From the NCBI GenBank assembly GCA_023404715.1, contig JAEYAR010000183.1, positions 13,395-77,394 of the forward strand: a stretch of 64,000 nt of DNA, read 5' to 3'. This stretch comes from Bacillota bacterium (GTDB taxonomy: Bacteria > Bacillota > Clostridia > Christensenellales > Aristaeellaceae). The notes below the pieces were generated by a model. That model ran no database searches. It was given only the letters and a program-made list of their open reading frames with translations, and was not told where the DNA came from. This document shows, in pieces, positions 62,393-64,000 of this stretch. The stretch's first letter is position 1. Every line of letters starts with the position of its first letter. The translations under genes and the position numbers were made by a program.

Positions 62393-62455
62393 CGATTGAG
62401 GAGAAGGAGAATCGCGCTTTGCGGCGAATATCCCATAGGCGTCGGCGAGCGAATG

Positions 62456-62482
62456 CCCCGGCGCACCGATACCGCGCCGGGG
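62456..62482 (+). promoter_or_regulatory. Strong stem-loop between GH2 and AraC genes
   Basis: CCCCGGCGC (62456-62464) and GCGCCGGGG (62474-62482) form a perfect 9-bp GC stem, no T-run after it. It may lower transcription or protect mRNA between the enzyme genes and the regulator. Confidence 0.55.
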
Positions 62483-62517
62483 AACAGAAGCCAAAGCCAC
62501 TGTGAGGGGAGAAATGT

Positions 62518-63501
62518 ATGCAAAGCGTATCTGCCCAGGTTGCGACGATACACATCAGCAATAAATCGCATCTGAACATCACGTTCAACCTGAACCAATG
62601 CGGGACGGGTGAAATCTCGCCCGGCGGGGTGCTGACGATAGAGGACGAGGATACGTTCACGCTCTTATGCGTGCGCGAGGGGCAGGGTATGCTGGAAGCG
62701 AGCGGGCTCGCCTATGCGTTGAGCGCACCACAGGGTATCTTTACATTTCCAGGCGTGGAATATGAGCTGCACAACAGCGCCGACCGGCCGATGCACCTCA
62801 CCTGGCTCCGCTTTTCGGGCTATCTCGTCGAGCATTATCTAAAGCGTGCGGACATTACGCGCGAAAAGCCGGTGTTTGACGATGAAAAGTGGGAAATATC
62901 CGACCGGTTGCAGGGCATATATGAGGCCTCCCAAAAGCTGCCGAACCGCTATTGCCGGATGATGGCGGGCCTCTACGACATCTTCAGTTGCCTGCTGGAC
63001 AGGGATGAATCCCATCTGTACGTCAACATCGTCGACAACGCCAACTATTTTGCGATCAGGGCGGCGGAATATATCGAGCGCAACTACGCGAAAAATATCA
63101 GCGTAGACGAAATCGCAGCAGCCCTGGGTATTTCGCGTAAGCAACTTTACAGCGTATTTAACGACACCGTGAAGATGCCGCCCAAGCAGTATCTGATTTA
63201 CTATCGGATTGAGAAGGCCTGCGAGAGCCTCAAGCTCTCCACGTTGTCCATTCAGGAGATCTCCGAAGCGGTCGGTTATGCCAGTCAGTTTTATTTTGCC
63301 AAGGAGTTCAAGCGCCTGACGGGCGTCACGCCGAGCGAGTACCGCAAAAATCCGCTGGCGGGCGACGCGTTTAAAGGCCGGCCGACATTGCCTGCGCTGC
63401 AGGAGGCGGACGGGCGCGCGGCGGACTTTTCCTTGGGCGAGGAGTTGATGGGCATTTCCCCCGCGCCAAAGCTGCTCATCCGGCGTGAGGAAAAAAAGTA
63501 A
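62518..63501 (+). CDS. AraC-family transcriptional regulator (second)
   Basis: 327 residues. N-terminal cupin-type sensor (LCVREGQGMLEASGLAYALS, FPGVEYELHNSADRPMHLTW) and a C-terminal double helix-turn-helix (ISVDEIAAALGISRKQLYSV and SIQEISEAVGYASQFYFAKE, then KRLTGVTPSEYRK). The last 50 residues after the HTH are an extra, uncharacterised tail. Site GAGGGGAG before ATG 62518. As the neighbour of the two hydrolases it probably regulates them in response to a sugar. Confidence 0.93.
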   Translation: MQSVSAQVATIHISNKSHLNITFNLNQCGTGEISPGGVLTIEDEDTFTLLCVREGQGMLEASGLAYALSAPQGIFTFPGVEYELHNSADRPMHLTWLRFSGYLVEHYLKRADITREKPVFDDEKWEISDRLQGIYEASQKLPNRYCRMMAGLYDIFSCLLDRDESHLYVNIVDNANYFAIRAAEYIERNYAKNISVDEIAAALGISRKQLYSVFNDTVKMPPKQYLIYYRIEKACESLKLSTLSIQEISEAVGYASQFYFAKEFKRLTGVTPSEYRKNPLAGDAFKGRPTLPALQEADGRAADFSLGEELMGISPAPKLLIRREEKK

Positions 63502-63570
63502 GCGTGCGGGATAGACTATTCCCCGGAGGAACCGACGCGAAATGCGTACGGAAGGAAAGGGGGAATAGCC

Positions 63571-63777
63571 GTGTCACTCAAACAGCTCCTCTCGCGCGAT
63601 CAGCGCGCGGCTGCCTTTTACGAATCGCTGCACCCCTGCGTCAAGCGGGCGGTGGACAGCCGGATGGACGAGATCGACTACGTAGAGGATTTAAGCGCCG
63701 TCGCCAATCACGCGATGACGCAGGGCCTACGCGAGTTCGGCGGTATTTACGACGACAGCGAAACCTGGCCGGACTGA
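63571..63777 (+). CDS. Small hypothetical protein, 68 residues
   Basis: Starts with GTG 63571, AAGGGGG 7 bases upstream. Sequence SLKQLLSRDQRAAAFYESL, then HPCVKRAVDSRMDEIDYVED and HAMTQGLREFGGIYDDSETW. Probably all helical and cytoplasmic, with an acidic end. Short proteins with this LSRDQRA...FY..L pattern occur in Clostridia, without known function. It is followed by a hairpin. Confidence 0.7.
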   Translation: MSLKQLLSRDQRAAAFYESLHPCVKRAVDSRMDEIDYVEDLSAVANHAMTQGLREFGGIYDDSETWPD

Positions 63778-63790
63778 CGTATAACAAAGC

Positions 63791-63820
63791 TGCGGGCGGT
63801 TCTTGATAGAACCGCCCGCA
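63791..63820 (-). terminator. 13-bp perfect hairpin at the transposase 3' side
   Basis: TGCGGGCGGTTCT (63791-63803) and AGAACCGCCCGCA (63808-63820) with a 4-base loop. On the minus strand it follows the transposase stop by 24 bp and is followed by GCTTTGTT; it may be the transposase terminator or part of the element end, and can also stop plus-strand transcription. Confidence 0.6.
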
Positions 63821-63844
63821 TCAGACTGTCAAACAACCCGTTAA

Positions 63845-64000
63845 TCAAGCAGCGAAAAGCGGGTAGTTTACGTATGAAAAGCTTTTCGGCAGTAAAAAAG
63901 AAGGGCAGATAGGGAAAAGCAGCAAAAAGCCAGCAGGTTTCCACTTCCATTTTGCCAGCTTTTTGAGATTCATGGCAGCAAACTTAAGCCTGACCCAGTT
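63845..64000 (-). mobile_element. Transposase C-terminus (IS1182/IS5-like), cut by window edge
   Basis: The minus strand is open from base 64000 to TGA at 63845-63847, giving 51 residues beginning NWVRLKFAAMNLKKLAKWKW. The VRLKFAAMNLKKLA(K/R)W motif is the well-known end of many IS1182-type transposases. A hydrophobic tail follows (FLLLFPICPSFLLPKSFSYV), which is a normal tail or read-through. Terminal repeats and the rest of the element lie outside the window. It marks an insertion next to the glycosidase locus. Confidence 0.75.

Noticed and set aside
62419..62505. 28-codon basic leader peptide (TTG start) between GH2 and AraC genes, behind GAGGAGAAGGAG
   Set aside because: Short GC-rich frames appear by chance; it contains the strong hairpin and has no conserved feature visible. 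Ribosome profiling would decide.

Overview
The window is GC-rich DNA (roughly 60% by eye) with tightly packed genes, strong Shine-Dalgarno sequences, several TTG/GTG starts and sigma-A-type promoters with 17-bp spacers. Gene content (thrS-infC-rpmI-rplT order, a SpoIID-type lytic transglycosylase, nadD-yqeK-rsfS, a DUF1846 protein, a desulfurase-thiI pair, DUF2207, a LytTR regulator, ECF/Gx-type proteins) points to a Gram-positive, anaerobic member of the Clostridia. A Christensenellales-like gut bacterium is my best guess, but the sequence alone does not prove it.

Layout. 1-1961: end of thrS, then a promoter, an attenuator-type leader and infC-rpmI-rplT. 2.0-5.6 kb: an RNA 2'-O-methyltransferase, threonine dehydratase, a PH-domain protein, and the end of a catabolic locus. 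4.6-12.2 kb: two Gfo/Idh/MocA oxidoreductases, diverging from an AraC regulator that is followed by a binding protein, an ATPase and a fused double permease (an ABC importer of unknown substrate). 12.2-14.8 kb: a minimal SUF-like (SmsC-SmsB) Fe-S operon that also carries a ZIP metal transporter. 14.9-18.6 kb: MATE exporter, beta-phosphoglucomutase, DUF1846 protein. 18.7-19.1 kb: an AT-rich GyrI-like gene that looks acquired. 19.3-28.6 kb: ApbE lipoprotein, SpoIID protein with seven SH3 domains, a tRNA/RNA methyltransferase and three membrane proteins of unknown role. 28.6-30.9 kb: cysteine desulfurase and thiI. 31.0-31.8 kb: two small lower-GC genes typical of mobile elements, one with a clear operator. 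31.9-36.1 kb: DUF2207 membrane protein, ribulokinase and a frameshifted HAD phosphatase. 36.2-38.8 kb: the operon nadD-yqeK-rsfS followed by a NusG-domain-II protein and a Gx-family membrane protein (EetA/EetB-like).

39.2-57.3 kb is one unbroken reading frame for a 6,053-residue secreted protein. It has a signal sequence, an 11-copy hexapeptide repeat, a Calx-beta-like segment and about nine long super-repeats of Ig-like modules, with no recognisable wall anchor. It is more than a quarter of the window and is its most unusual object. A LytTR response regulator follows it.

58.2-63.8 kb is a carbohydrate locus: a DUF4091 (GH123-like) protein, a GH2 beta-mannosidase-like enzyme, an AraC regulator and a 68-residue protein. 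The window ends in the C-terminus of a transposase on the minus strand.

How they work together: the two AraC-regulated loci look like carbohydrate uptake/breakdown modules, the giant protein and SpoIID-SH3 protein belong to the cell surface, and ApbE plus the NusG-II/Gx pair hint at extracellular flavin-linked electron transfer. No CRISPR array, rRNA or tRNA gene was seen.
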